The notes under the pieces are model-generated. The model made no database searches. It saw nothing but the letters and a program-made list of their open reading frames with translations, and was not told where the DNA came from. Below, in pieces: positions 9,438 through 17,349 of a stretch of DNA of 64,000 bases (within the stretch, counting starts at the first letter, position 1; each line of letters starts with the position of its first letter). Position numbers and translations under genes: made by a program. Source of the DNA: an uncultured Gammaproteobacteria bacterium (GTDB taxonomy: Bacteria > Pseudomonadota > Gammaproteobacteria > Arenicellales > JAANXG01); contig CAMYJT010000007.1 in NCBI GenBank assembly GCA_947258785.1, forward strand, positions 33,449 to 97,448, given 5' to 3'.

Positions 9438-9926
9438 ATGATGATTAAAATATTTACCACCGGCGGTACAATCGATAAGGTCTATTTCGACGCGAACAGT
9501 GAATTTCAGGTTGGAGATCCGCAGATCGTTGAGTTTCTGAAAGAGGCCAATGTCACTTTCACTTTCGCCGTCGAATCGATATTCCGAAAGGACAGCCTCG
9601 AGTTGACGGATGCCGACAGACGACTGATACGGGAGCGCATCAGCGGTGAAGCCGGCGATAGGATATTGGTGACTCATGGTACCGATACGATGGTCGAAAC
9701 CGCCAGACAGCTGACGGACATTCCGGCTAAGACAATAGTCCTCACCGGATCTATACAACCAGCCAGACTCAGACATAGCGATGCCGAGTTTAATATTGGC
9801 TTTGCGGTTGCGGCGGTACAGCTGCTGCCGTCCGGCGTATACATTGCGATGAATGGTTGTATATTCCATCCACTTGCAGCGATCAAGAATCGATCACGAA
9901 ATCGATTCGAACGGCTTGCTCGGTGA
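9438..9926 (+). CDS. Single-domain (N-terminal-type) L-asparaginase-like protein
   Basis: A 162-residue protein that matches only the N-terminal catalytic domain of type I/II asparaginases (about 330 residues). It has TTGGTIDK at the N-terminus with the nucleophilic Thr, VTHGTDTM with the second Thr-Asp pair, and a Lys in AKTIVLTGSIQPA at the place of the catalytic Lys. The C-terminal domain, which contributes to the active site across the dimer in classical enzymes, is absent. The frame closes naturally with the KNRSRNRFE-type end seen in other stand-alone versions, so it is probably a natural short family rather than a truncation. The start is ATG 9438 (a second ATG follows at 9441). Confidence 0.8.
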   Translation: MMIKIFTTGGTIDKVYFDANSEFQVGDPQIVEFLKEANVTFTFAVESIFRKDSLELTDADRRLIRERISGEAGDRILVTHGTDTMVETARQLTDIPAKTIVLTGSIQPARLRHSDAEFNIGFAVAAVQLLPSGVYIAMNGCIFHPLAAIKNRSRNRFERLAR

Positions 9927-9983
9927 TAGGCATTGGAATAATTATGCCTCGTATCGATTTGTGTTCGATGGCGCAACGGCGAT

Positions 9984-10003
9984 AGCGGTGGATTACCACC
10001 GCT
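9984..10003. other. Perfect 8-bp hairpin between asparaginase and cupin genes
   Basis: AGCGGTGG (9984-9991) and CCACCGCT (9996-10003) enclose an ATTA loop. No T-run follows on either strand, so a classical terminator is not supported. It may be a factor-dependent terminator or a protein-binding palindrome for the cupin/HbpS pair downstream. Confidence 0.4.
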
Positions 10004-10063
10004 GATGCTTGGCCAAGCTGGACATATCTGTTTATTAATTGAAACACTTCGTACATCTCAATC

Positions 10064-10429
10064 ATGGCAACACTAATTCAGTCTCCGACACGAATTGACA
10101 CCTGTGGCAACAAGCCCAAATTGATCGAAGAATTTATCGGCCGGGTGAACTCAGGGACCGGTCAGTTGAGTATCGCCAGGATGCGCAGCGTAGAGGGGTG
10201 GGTAGAGCCCGGACAGACGCCGGAATTCGACGAATATACCGTGGTCATCGCCGGTACGCTGCACGTGGAGACGCGGCAGACTAAGATGGATGTGGCAGCC
10301 GGTCAGGCTGTCCTCGCGCCGAAAGGGGAATGGGTCCGGTACAGTACCCCAACGGCCGATGGCGCCGAGTACATTGCCGTGTGTGTCCCGGCATTCAGCC
10401 CGCAGATTGTGCACAGGGATGACGTATGA
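10064..10429 (+). CDS. Cupin-domain protein
   Basis: A 121-residue single-cupin protein. VEPGQTPEFDEYTVVIAGTLHVET is the first cupin motif in modified form, with Glu where many cupins have metal-binding His; GQAVLAPKGEWVRYSTP is the second motif region. It resembles EutQ-like or small-molecule-binding cupins rather than a defined dioxygenase. It overlaps the next gene by four bases (ATGA), so the two are translationally coupled. The partner is a GlcG/HbpS-type protein, suggesting a joint role in handling a small ligand, but the ligand is unknown. Confidence 0.8.
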   Translation: MATLIQSPTRIDTCGNKPKLIEEFIGRVNSGTGQLSIARMRSVEGWVEPGQTPEFDEYTVVIAGTLHVETRQTKMDVAAGQAVLAPKGEWVRYSTPTADGAEYIAVCVPAFSPQIVHRDDV

Positions 10430-10878
10430 CTACCCCGGAAAGTGATGTGGGCAGCATGTTGACGCTGGAGCATGCCAACCGGATCATCCACGCGGCCTTG
10501 GTCAAGGCGCGGGAGATGGCGCTTGCTCCCATCGGTGTGGCCGTGCTCGACGCCGGAGGCCACCTCAAGGCGCTGCAGGCGGAAGATGGCCTGACGTTTC
10601 TCCGGGTACGGATCTGCCAGGCCAAGGCCTGGGGCGCGCTGGGGTTTGGCGTTGATTCGGCCCAGATTGCCCAACGCTATGCAGAAGGGGGTGTGCAGGC
10701 GGGCTTTGTCGAGGCCGTCAACGCGTTGTCGGGTGGTCGAGTCGTTCCCCTGCCGGGCGGCATCCTGATCCGCAACGGCGCGGGAGAGGTCGTGGGCGCC
10801 GTGGGGGTTGCCGGCGCGGCATCAGACGACGACGCGGCCTGCGCCAGGGCGGGCATCGCCGCCGCCGGATTCGTGTGA
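10426..10878 (+). CDS. GlcG/HbpS-family (DUF336) protein
   Basis: A 150-residue protein with the family landmarks: LTLEHANRIIHAALVKAREM, VAVLDAGGHLKALQAEDG, CQAKAWGALGFG, LPGGILIRNGAGEVVGAVGVAGA and the acidic DDDAACARAGI near the end. Relatives bind heme or cobalamin (HbpS), or accompany glycolate, diol and ethanolamine utilisation genes (GlcG). Its start overlaps the cupin stop by four bases. A MerR-like regulator begins 82 bases downstream and might belong to the same transcript. Biochemical role unknown. Confidence 0.87.
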   Translation: MTTPESDVGSMLTLEHANRIIHAALVKAREMALAPIGVAVLDAGGHLKALQAEDGLTFLRVRICQAKAWGALGFGVDSAQIAQRYAEGGVQAGFVEAVNALSGGRVVPLPGGILIRNGAGEVVGAVGVAGAASDDDAACARAGIAAAGFV

Positions 10879-10960
10879 ACTCCGCGGGCGGTTCGGTTGG
10901 ACTCCTCGCACATGGGCTTGGCCCGCGGGCATCGGCCTGTCGGCGGCCGTCGACAATGCC

Positions 10961-11806
10961 ATGGCTGTGTATCTGACTCGGGATGTCGCAAAGTTGGTTG
11001 GCCTGACTCCACGACAGGTTCGTAGCTACGCTCGCGCAGGGGTGTTGACGGCGATCCGTGATCGGCGCGGTTGGTACCGTTACACGCTGCAGGATGTCGT
11101 ATTGCTGCGTACCGCGGTTGGTCTGAGTGCGGCGCATGTCGGTCCGCGTAAGATCTGGGCGATGCTGCGCAAGCTGAAGCGTAATTTGTCGCAAGGCCGA
11201 CCACTGTCCACAGTTCGCGTCCTGGTCCAGGACTCAACTGTACTGGTGAAGGATCGTGATGCGCTTTGGCATCCCGAGTCCGGCCAACTGCAACTCGACT
11301 TTTCGGTACACGAACTTGCCAAGGAAATTACACCGCTGATCAGGAAGGCGGTGGCGGCGGCGAATGAGCGTAAGGATATGACGGCCGAGGAATGGTTTGG
11401 GCTTGGTGTCGATCTGGAGATGGTGAGTGAAAACAAGCAGGCGGAGCAGGCCTATCGGGAAGCCTTATCCATGAATCCAACATATGTCGATGCCCACGTC
11501 CGTCTGGGCCGCTTGGTGCAACTCAGCGGAGATGTCACGGCAGCAGAGGTCCACTACCGGGCGGCGTTGAAAGTGGCGCCTGAACACGTCATTGCTTTAA
11601 CAAATCTGGCGAGCAGCTTGGAAGCCCGGAACCGCTTCGCCGACGCCATCGCAACCTACAACAATGCCTTGCGGATCGATCCCGAGTTGACTGATGCGCA
11701 TTACCATCTCGCGCGCCTGTACGAGCAGGATGGCAAGTCCCAGGCGGCTTTACACCACATTTCCCGATACAATGCATTGACCGGTAACAAGCAAAAAGAA
11801 ACATGA
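10961..11806 (+). CDS. MerR-type HTH protein fused to TPR repeats
   Basis: A 281-residue protein starting at ATG 10961. Residues 1-70 form a MerR-like winged helix (YLTRDVAKLVGLTPRQVRSYARAGVL, then the YRYTLQDVVLLRT wing). About 65 residues of linker follow. From about residue 145 there are at least three tetratricopeptide repeats (AEEWFGLGVDLE, AEQAYREALSMNPTYVDAHVRLG, AEVHYRAALKVAPEHVIALTNLASS, AIATYNNALRIDPELTDAHYHLARLYEQ). A TPR sensor replaces the usual metal or drug domain, so it probably responds to a protein or peptide. It lies 88 bases upstream of the Lva-like operon on the same strand and is a candidate regulator of it. Confidence 0.85.
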   Translation: MAVYLTRDVAKLVGLTPRQVRSYARAGVLTAIRDRRGWYRYTLQDVVLLRTAVGLSAAHVGPRKIWAMLRKLKRNLSQGRPLSTVRVLVQDSTVLVKDRDALWHPESGQLQLDFSVHELAKEITPLIRKAVAAANERKDMTAEEWFGLGVDLEMVSENKQAEQAYREALSMNPTYVDAHVRLGRLVQLSGDVTAAEVHYRAALKVAPEHVIALTNLASSLEARNRFADAIATYNNALRIDPELTDAHYHLARLYEQDGKSQAALHHISRYNALTGNKQKET

Positions 11807-11894
11807 CATCTCGCAACCGGATTGATGAGTCTGCAAGCCGCGAGCCCTTCCACACTTACCATTGACGCCAATTTGCTGAGCGACTGCGTATGCC

Positions 11895-13091
11895 ATGGAA
11901 TTGAGTTTAACACCAGAAATCGCCGAACTTCGGGACCGCTATAGACAGTTCATCGACGACGACATCATGCCCCTCGAACGGGATCCGTCTGTCTATGATG
12001 AGCATGAGAATCTCGACATCGGCCACCTGGAGGGCGTGCGCCGGAAGGCGAAGGCGGCGGAACTGTGGGCCCCCCAAATGCCCCGCAAGCGCGGCGGGCT
12101 GGGGCTTTCGATTGCCGAAATTGCTCCCTGTTACGAGGAGATGAACCGTTCCATCTTCGGCCCCGCCGTTTTCAATTGTGCGGCGCCGGATGACGGCAAC
12201 ATGCTCGCATTGAATAAGATCGCTTCCCAAGCGCAACAGGAACGTTGGTTGCAGCCCATCATCGACGGTCGCGTGCGTTCCGCGTTCGTGATGACGGAAC
12301 CCGCGCCCGGGGCCGGTTCTGATCCGCATTTGATGCGTACCAATGCCGTCAAACATGGCGATGTCTGGATCGTACATGGTGAAAAGTGGTTTATCACCGG
12401 TGCCGATGTTGCTCAGCACTTTATTCTCATCGCGCGCACCTCGGAGGACAAGCGAAAGGGCTTGACAGCGTTTCTGTTCGACCGTGACCAGTCCGGTTGG
12501 GAAATCGTCCGCCGAATACCGACCATGGGGCCGGAAGAACACGGTGGGCACTGTGAACTGCGCTTCGAGGGTTTGGAGATTCCTGACCAAAATCGCCTGC
12601 TGGAGGTCGGCGACGGACTCAAAGTCACACAGATACGCCTGGGTACCGCACGGTTGACGCACTGCATGCGTTGGTTGGGTCTGGCAAAGCGTGCGGTAGA
12701 AATCGCCTGCGGGTATGTGGGGCAGCGGGACAGCTTCGAGATCAAGTTGTCACAGCACGAAGGTGTACAGTGGATGCTGGGCGAGGTGGCCATGGCCATA
12801 GAGATCGGTCGATTACTGACCATGAAGGCGGCGTACCGGCTGGATCAGGGGGATTTTGCCCGCAAAGAGGTGTCGATGGCGAAAATTCAGGTGGCCGATA
12901 CCCTACACAAAGCGGTGGACACCTCGATTCAATTGTGCGGTGCACTTGGTTATTCGAAGGACACGGTTCTGGAGTGGATATACCGCTATGCCCGACAGGC
13001 AAAATTGGTGGACGGTGCGTCGGAAGTGCACAAGATGGTGCTGTCCAGATTTCTGCTCGAGGAGGGTGACGCTTTCTGGCATTGGTCGTGA
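11895..13091 (+). CDS. Acyl-CoA dehydrogenase (ACAD10/11 or LvaC-like)
   Basis: A 398-residue FAD acyl-CoA dehydrogenase. Landmarks are the flavin-binding FVMTEPAPGAGSDP, WFITGADVAQHFILIARTS, the IRLGTARLTHCMRWLGLAKRA helix and the C-terminal LVDGASEVHKMVLSRFLL. This branch is the one found next to, or fused to, APH-like kinases (mammalian ACAD10/ACAD11, Pseudomonas LvaC). There the acyl-CoA substrate is a 4-phosphorylated 4-hydroxyacyl-CoA that is dephosphorylated and rehydrated to the 3-hydroxyacyl-CoA. The stop codon overlaps the start of the kinase gene (GTGA), giving tight coupling. First gene of the operon. Confidence 0.92.
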   Translation: MELSLTPEIAELRDRYRQFIDDDIMPLERDPSVYDEHENLDIGHLEGVRRKAKAAELWAPQMPRKRGGLGLSIAEIAPCYEEMNRSIFGPAVFNCAAPDDGNMLALNKIASQAQQERWLQPIIDGRVRSAFVMTEPAPGAGSDPHLMRTNAVKHGDVWIVHGEKWFITGADVAQHFILIARTSEDKRKGLTAFLFDRDQSGWEIVRRIPTMGPEEHGGHCELRFEGLEIPDQNRLLEVGDGLKVTQIRLGTARLTHCMRWLGLAKRAVEIACGYVGQRDSFEIKLSQHEGVQWMLGEVAMAIEIGRLLTMKAAYRLDQGDFARKEVSMAKIQVADTLHKAVDTSIQLCGALGYSKDTVLEWIYRYARQAKLVDGASEVHKMVLSRFLLEEGDAFWHWS

Positions 13092-14107
13092 TTGAGGCCG
13101 ACAAGAAACGAAACCTGGAACGATTCCTGGCGAATTCGGCGCGGGCTCGTAGTGTCGCGATACAGTCACTTGTACAACTACAAGGCGGTGCAATTCAAGA
13201 AAACTATTTTTGCGAAGCGGTGTATTCCGACGGTCCTCTGGCCGGTAGCCAGCGATTAGTCGTGCGCATGTCGGCGCCCGCCGACGTCGCGGTCAGTCAT
13301 TCACGCAGCCGGGAGTTCGCGGTACTCAGTGCAGCGTTTCGTGCGGGGGTCAGAGTGCCGGAGCCGATCAGTTTGTGCACCGATCCAGCGGTACTTGGAC
13401 GGGACTTCTTTGTCATGCAATCAGTGGAAGGGGTGGCATTGGGTGCTAAGGTGGTCAAGGGACCGCTGCCGGGTGTCGATCGCGACACGCTGGCGCACGA
13501 TTTGGGACGCGAATTGGCACGCATACACTCGATTGAACCCGGTATACCGGGACTGGATTTTCTGGAAATCCTCGATGATCGCCCCGCAATACACTTGATT
13601 AAACGCTACCGTCTGTACCTGGATGAAATGCAGCAATCCCATCCGGTATTGGAATGGGGATTGCGATGGCTGGAGCTGAACGCACCGGATTGCGAAGAAA
13701 CGGTGCTTGTTCATCGTGATTTTCGTACCGGAAACTACCTGGTGGATGAGACTGGGCTGTCGGCAATCCTGGACTGGGAATTTGCAGGATGGGGAGATCC
13801 TTATGAAGACATCGGCTGGTTCTGCTCACGCTCGTGGCGATTTAGCGCGCCCCAGCGGGAGGCCGGTGGAATTGCCGATCGGATACCGTTCTACACGGGC
13901 TACCAGGCGCAGAGCGGTCGATCCATCGATACCGGCATCGTACGTTACTGGGAAGTTATGGCCAATGTGCGGTGGGCGATAATTGCGTTACAGCAGAATG
14001 CCCGCTACACCTCGGGTAGCAATCAGACACTGGAGTTGGCCTTGATTGGAAGGCGATCGGCTGAGATGGAACTGGAAATACTGACGCTCACCGAACGACA
14101 GGATTGA
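13088..14107 (+). CDS. APH-fold phosphotransferase (LvaA/ACAD11-kinase-like)
   Basis: A 339-residue aminoglycoside-phosphotransferase-fold kinase. The GTG at 13088 shares GTGA with the preceding stop; a TTG six bases earlier is less likely. Catalytic motifs are LVHRDFRTGNYLVDE (catalytic Asp, metal-binding Asn) and LSAILDWEFAGWGDPYEDIGW (second metal Asp). Its closest functional model is LvaA of Pseudomonas putida, which phosphorylates 4-hydroxyvaleryl-CoA, and the kinase half of ACAD10/11. The immediate neighbours are the matching dehydrogenase and a DUF6285 gene, so a 4-hydroxyacyl-CoA kinase is the best reading. It is not an antibiotic-resistance gene. Confidence 0.9.
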   Translation: MIEADKKRNLERFLANSARARSVAIQSLVQLQGGAIQENYFCEAVYSDGPLAGSQRLVVRMSAPADVAVSHSRSREFAVLSAAFRAGVRVPEPISLCTDPAVLGRDFFVMQSVEGVALGAKVVKGPLPGVDRDTLAHDLGRELARIHSIEPGIPGLDFLEILDDRPAIHLIKRYRLYLDEMQQSHPVLEWGLRWLELNAPDCEETVLVHRDFRTGNYLVDETGLSAILDWEFAGWGDPYEDIGWFCSRSWRFSAPQREAGGIADRIPFYTGYQAQSGRSIDTGIVRYWEVMANVRWAIIALQQNARYTSGSNQTLELALIGRRSAEMELEILTLTERQD

Positions 14108-14112
14108 GGCCG

Positions 14113-14529
14113 ATGCGACAGCCGCCGACTGCGATCGAGTTGCTGCGCTTTTCCCGCCAGCGCATACTCGAGACGTTGCTCGAGCAGTTACCGGATCCCG
14201 CCCGTTATGAGGCCCTGTTGGCGGCCAACGCGATCGCGATCGCGATCCGGGAGATCCTGGCGGGAGACCAACCGTTGCGCGACGAATTGGAGAACCTGCG
14301 ACGGATCTGTGCCGGGCACGCACCGAAAGCGGCGCCGGGTCTGCTCGATGAATTGAGCGGCTTCAACAAGCGCCTGGCCCTGGATATCCGACGTGGGCGT
14401 TGTGACGAGGGCGGTGTTCTGCGGGAGGATATTCGAGCGCATTTGCTGTCTGTTGTGGTGGCGGTGTTGCGTGAGTGCAATCCCAAGTATCTGCAGTCCG
14501 CCGGCATTCAAGCGACCGGACAGGAATAA
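14113..14529 (+). CDS. DUF6285 protein (LvaB-like kinase accessory)
   Basis: A 138-residue protein beginning at ATG 14113, five bases after the kinase stop (a TTG at 14104 would overlap it). It is helical and mostly polar, with PPTAIELLRFSRQRILETLLEQL at the N-terminus and YEALLAANAIAIAIREI, the signature of the family. Small DUF6285 proteins occur beside APH-like kinases; in the Pseudomonas levulinate operon the equivalent LvaB is needed together with LvaA for phosphorylation. Its presence here is the strongest sign that the operon performs 4-hydroxyacyl-CoA phosphorylation rather than ordinary beta-oxidation. Confidence 0.82.
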   Translation: MRQPPTAIELLRFSRQRILETLLEQLPDPARYEALLAANAIAIAIREILAGDQPLRDELENLRRICAGHAPKAAPGLLDELSGFNKRLALDIRRGRCDEGGVLREDIRAHLLSVVVAVLRECNPKYLQSAGIQATGQE

Positions 14530-14697
14530 GGGCCAGTATTTTGCGATTCGCGGATGGTCTGCATCGCTCTGATCGATCACTGACCTTGAAGGGGATTAAG
14601 GTCAATGTGGTTCGCAGCCGTCCCAGCGGGCGCGGACTGGTGGTTGGTGGATTCGGCCGGTTTCCGGCCAGCTTGTACTGATCAAAAGGGGATGAAT

Positions 14698-16347
14698 ATG
14701 AGCGGCTCAGACTCCGGGAGGTGTGACGCCTATCTAGGTAGAAACGCGGCGAATTATGTTCCACTCTCGCCGCTCAGTTTTCTCGATCGAACCGCCAGCG
14801 TTTATCCCGAATTCACCGCGGTGATTCATGGCTCCCGCCGGTATTCCTGGGCCCAGATCTATGATCGCTGCAGGTGCCTGGCAAGCGCGTTGTTTCGGCG
14901 CGGTATCGGTTACGGCGATACCGTATCCATTATCGCCTCCAACGTACCCGAACTTCTGGAAGCCCATTTCGGTGTGCCTATGGTCGGCGCAGTGCTGCAC
15001 GCCATCAATGTGCGTTTGGATCCGGCTTCAATCGCGTTCATGCTGGAACACAGCGGCGCCAAGTTGTTGATCGCCGACACCGAGTACTCGGATGTCATTG
15101 CGGCGGCGGCGGGTCGTATGCAGACCGCGCCGGAAATTATCGATATCCATGACCAAAACGGGTCTGGCGGCCGTAGGCTTGGCAGCCAGGATTATGAATC
15201 GCTGCTCCAGGAAGGCGACAATCAGTTCGCCTGGCGGCTCCCCGCAGACGAATGGGACGCGATTTCCTTGAACTACACGTCCGGCACCACCGGTAATCCG
15301 AAGGGTGTGGTCTACCACCATCGCGGTGCGTACCTGAACGCGCTCAGCAACGCCTTGGGTTGGAACATGGGTCTGCATCCTGTATATCTTTGGACCCTGC
15401 CCATGTTTCACTGCAACGGCTGGTGTTTTCCATGGACGGTTACCGCGATGGCGGGGACCCATGTTTGTATGCGCAAGGTCGAAGCCCAGGCGATCGTTGA
15501 TTCGATCCGGGAACACCGGGTTACGCATTTCTGTGGCGCCCCCATTATTCTGAATATGCTGTTGAACGCGGCGGATGACATTAAGGTGGGTTTTGCGCCC
15601 CCTGTAAAGGCTGCAACTGGCGGCGCGGCACCGCCAGAGGCGGTAATCGAGGGCATGGAAAAATTGGGAGTCGAACTCACCCATCTCTACGGCCTGACGG
15701 AAACTTACGGCCCGGCGACCATCTGTTCGTGGCATGCAGACTGGGACATGCTGCCGCTGAGCGAGCGCGCGCGGTTGATGGCCCGGCAGGGGGTACGGGC
15801 GTTCCTGCAGGATGGATTGACGGTAGTAAAACCCGGCACCCTAAAGCCGGTCCCGGCGGACGCGCAAACCATCGGCGAGGTGCTGATCCGGGGCAACACG
15901 GTGATGAAGGGATATCTGCGCAACCCGGACGCCACCGGCGAGGCCTTCAACGGCGGATGGTTTCACAGCGGCGATCTCGCAGTTCGCCACCCCGACGGAT
16001 ACATCCAGGTCAAGGACCGCGCGAAGGATATCATCATCTCGGGCGGTGAAAACATTTCCACTATCGAGATCGAAAACGTTCTGTATCGCCATCCACAAGT
16101 CATGGAGGCTGCCGTGGTAGCGAGACCGGATGATTACTGGGGAGAGACGCCCTGTGCGTTCGTGCACCTCAAGGCCTCGGGGGCGGCGCTGAACACACAA
16201 GATGTCATTCACTACTGCCGTGAACGACTGGCCGGCTTCAAGGTTCCAAAGACAGTTGTTTTCGGTCCATTACCGAAGACGTCCACCGGTAAAATCCAAA
16301 AATATCTGTTGCGGGAGCGCGCCAAAGGATTGGAGGACGATGAATAA
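14698..16347 (+). CDS. AMP-forming acyl-CoA synthetase (LvaE-position)
   Basis: A 549-residue ANL-family ligase that activates a carboxylic acid to its CoA thioester. ATG 14698 is chosen because AAAGGGG at 14685-14691 is correctly spaced for it but not for the ATG at 14692. Motifs are NYTSGTTGNPKGVVYHHRGAYLN (P-loop), LPMFHCNGWCFPW, YGLTETYGPATI, WFHSGDLAV, DRAKDIIISGGENIS and the C-terminal Lys in KTSTGKIQK. The sub-branch resembles short/medium-chain ligases. In the Lva pathway the synthetase starts the route by activating the hydroxy or keto acid. It overlaps the following comB-like gene by one base. Confidence 0.93.
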   Translation: MSGSDSGRCDAYLGRNAANYVPLSPLSFLDRTASVYPEFTAVIHGSRRYSWAQIYDRCRCLASALFRRGIGYGDTVSIIASNVPELLEAHFGVPMVGAVLHAINVRLDPASIAFMLEHSGAKLLIADTEYSDVIAAAAGRMQTAPEIIDIHDQNGSGGRRLGSQDYESLLQEGDNQFAWRLPADEWDAISLNYTSGTTGNPKGVVYHHRGAYLNALSNALGWNMGLHPVYLWTLPMFHCNGWCFPWTVTAMAGTHVCMRKVEAQAIVDSIREHRVTHFCGAPIILNMLLNAADDIKVGFAPPVKAATGGAAPPEAVIEGMEKLGVELTHLYGLTETYGPATICSWHADWDMLPLSERARLMARQGVRAFLQDGLTVVKPGTLKPVPADAQTIGEVLIRGNTVMKGYLRNPDATGEAFNGGWFHSGDLAVRHPDGYIQVKDRAKDIIISGGENISTIEIENVLYRHPQVMEAAVVARPDDYWGETPCAFVHLKASGAALNTQDVIHYCRERLAGFKVPKTVVFGPLPKTSTGKIQKYLLRERAKGLEDDE

Positions 16348-17093
16348 TGGAGCACAAGCTTCATGTCATTCTGCATAAGGACGAGTTGGATCAGAGCCGG
16401 TTGGCCGGAAAAATCGTCGTGGTGCTGGATGTTTTGTTCGCTACCAGCACTATTGTCACGGCTTGCGACCAAGGCGTACTGGACGTCATTCCGGCGCTTG
16501 ATGCAGCGGAAGCGCGCAGCTGCGCCGTGGAACTCGACAGTGGGTGCTATATTCTTGCCGGCGAACAGAATGGCGAATCCATCGAAGGATTCGCGCCATC
16601 CACACCGCTGCGACTGTCGCAAGAACGATTGCACGGCAATCACCTGATCTATGCCACCACCAACGGTACGGTGGCCTTGAGGTGTGCCTCGGCGGCAGCA
16701 ACTGTCTACGCGGCGGCATTATTGAACGGGCCGGCCGTGGTTGAACACATCGTTGCCAATCACCACGCAACGGTACTGGTCATATGCGCTGGCACCTTCG
16801 GCAAATTCAATATGGAGGACTTTTATGGTGCCGGCTATCTGATCGAGGAATTCTTGAGCCACGACGACCGCCGTTGGGCCCTGTCCGACGCGGCGGTCAG
16901 CGCCAGGAGCATTTACCGGCATTGGGATTCAACCGAATGCCTGTTGTACTCCAGAGTCGGCCAGTTCTCCGCGATCTACGGACTCACGGATGAAGTGCGC
17001 TACGCCGCCCGGGAAGGAATCAGCGGTGTGGTTCCGTATCTCGAGGGCGGGCGTATTCGATACATCAATTACGATCCGCCGACAGGCTCCTAG
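16347..17093 (+). CDS. comB: ComB-family 2-phosphosulfolactate phosphatase-like protein
   Basis: A 248-residue protein of the ComB family, whose founding member is the Mg-dependent phosphatase releasing sulfolactate from phosphosulfolactate. Visible motifs are VVVLDVLFATSTIVTA (the metal-site Asp is D28), YATTNGTVAL and VICAGTFGKFNMEDFYGAGYLI. From memory most members have Arg where F31 lies (DVLRATST), so substrate use may differ. It starts inside the stop of the acyl-CoA synthetase (TAATG), so it is the last cistron of the Lva-like operon. The stop codon TAG (17091-17093) is made of the first three bases of a MITE, so the native C-terminus may have been altered. Confidence 0.85.
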   Translation: MEHKLHVILHKDELDQSRLAGKIVVVLDVLFATSTIVTACDQGVLDVIPALDAAEARSCAVELDSGCYILAGEQNGESIEGFAPSTPLRLSQERLHGNHLIYATTNGTVALRCASAAATVYAAALLNGPAVVEHIVANHHATVLVICAGTFGKFNMEDFYGAGYLIEEFLSHDDRRWALSDAAVSARSIYRHWDSTECLLYSRVGQFSAIYGLTDEVRYAAREGISGVVPYLEGGRIRYINYDPPTGS

Positions 17094-17339
17094 CCTGCAT
17101 ATTGCACCAAGGCGGCGAAATAATGGTGTATCAACTTGATTGTGTTCAATGATTCGGTCTTGGTTGATTAGTACGGTTTGTGCTTCTGCAATCGCCTATC
17201 CCGGCCCTGGCGCGATCTCGAACGCCTGCACTTGCGCTTCACTCAACCCATAGCTTGCTATGGGTTTCGTTCCAGCGCGGCGTACAGACGCCCGATCTCT
17301 TCGCCATCTTCCGGGATCCTTGGTGCAATATGCAGGCTA
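17091..17339 (+). mobile_element. MITE copy A, 249 bp with perfect 22-bp terminal inverted repeats
   Basis: Bases 17091-17112 and 17318-17339 are exact reverse complements of each other. The outermost bases are TA on both sides, as expected for a TA target duplication of Tc1/mariner-IS630-type elements. There is no coding frame of note inside. The interior holds a CCCATAGC-TT-GCTATGGG palindrome near 17248. The element is about 90% identical by eye to the inverted copy at 48411-48659, which has exactly the same length. It fills the gap between comB and the convergent SSADH gene, and its left end supplies the comB stop codon. Confidence 0.85.
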
Positions 17340-17349
17340 GCGGGATCGC

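Noticed and set aside
13088..14107. Aminoglycoside resistance kinase
   Set aside because: The APH fold is shared, but linkage to LvaC/LvaB/LvaE-type genes points to hydroxyacyl-CoA phosphorylation.
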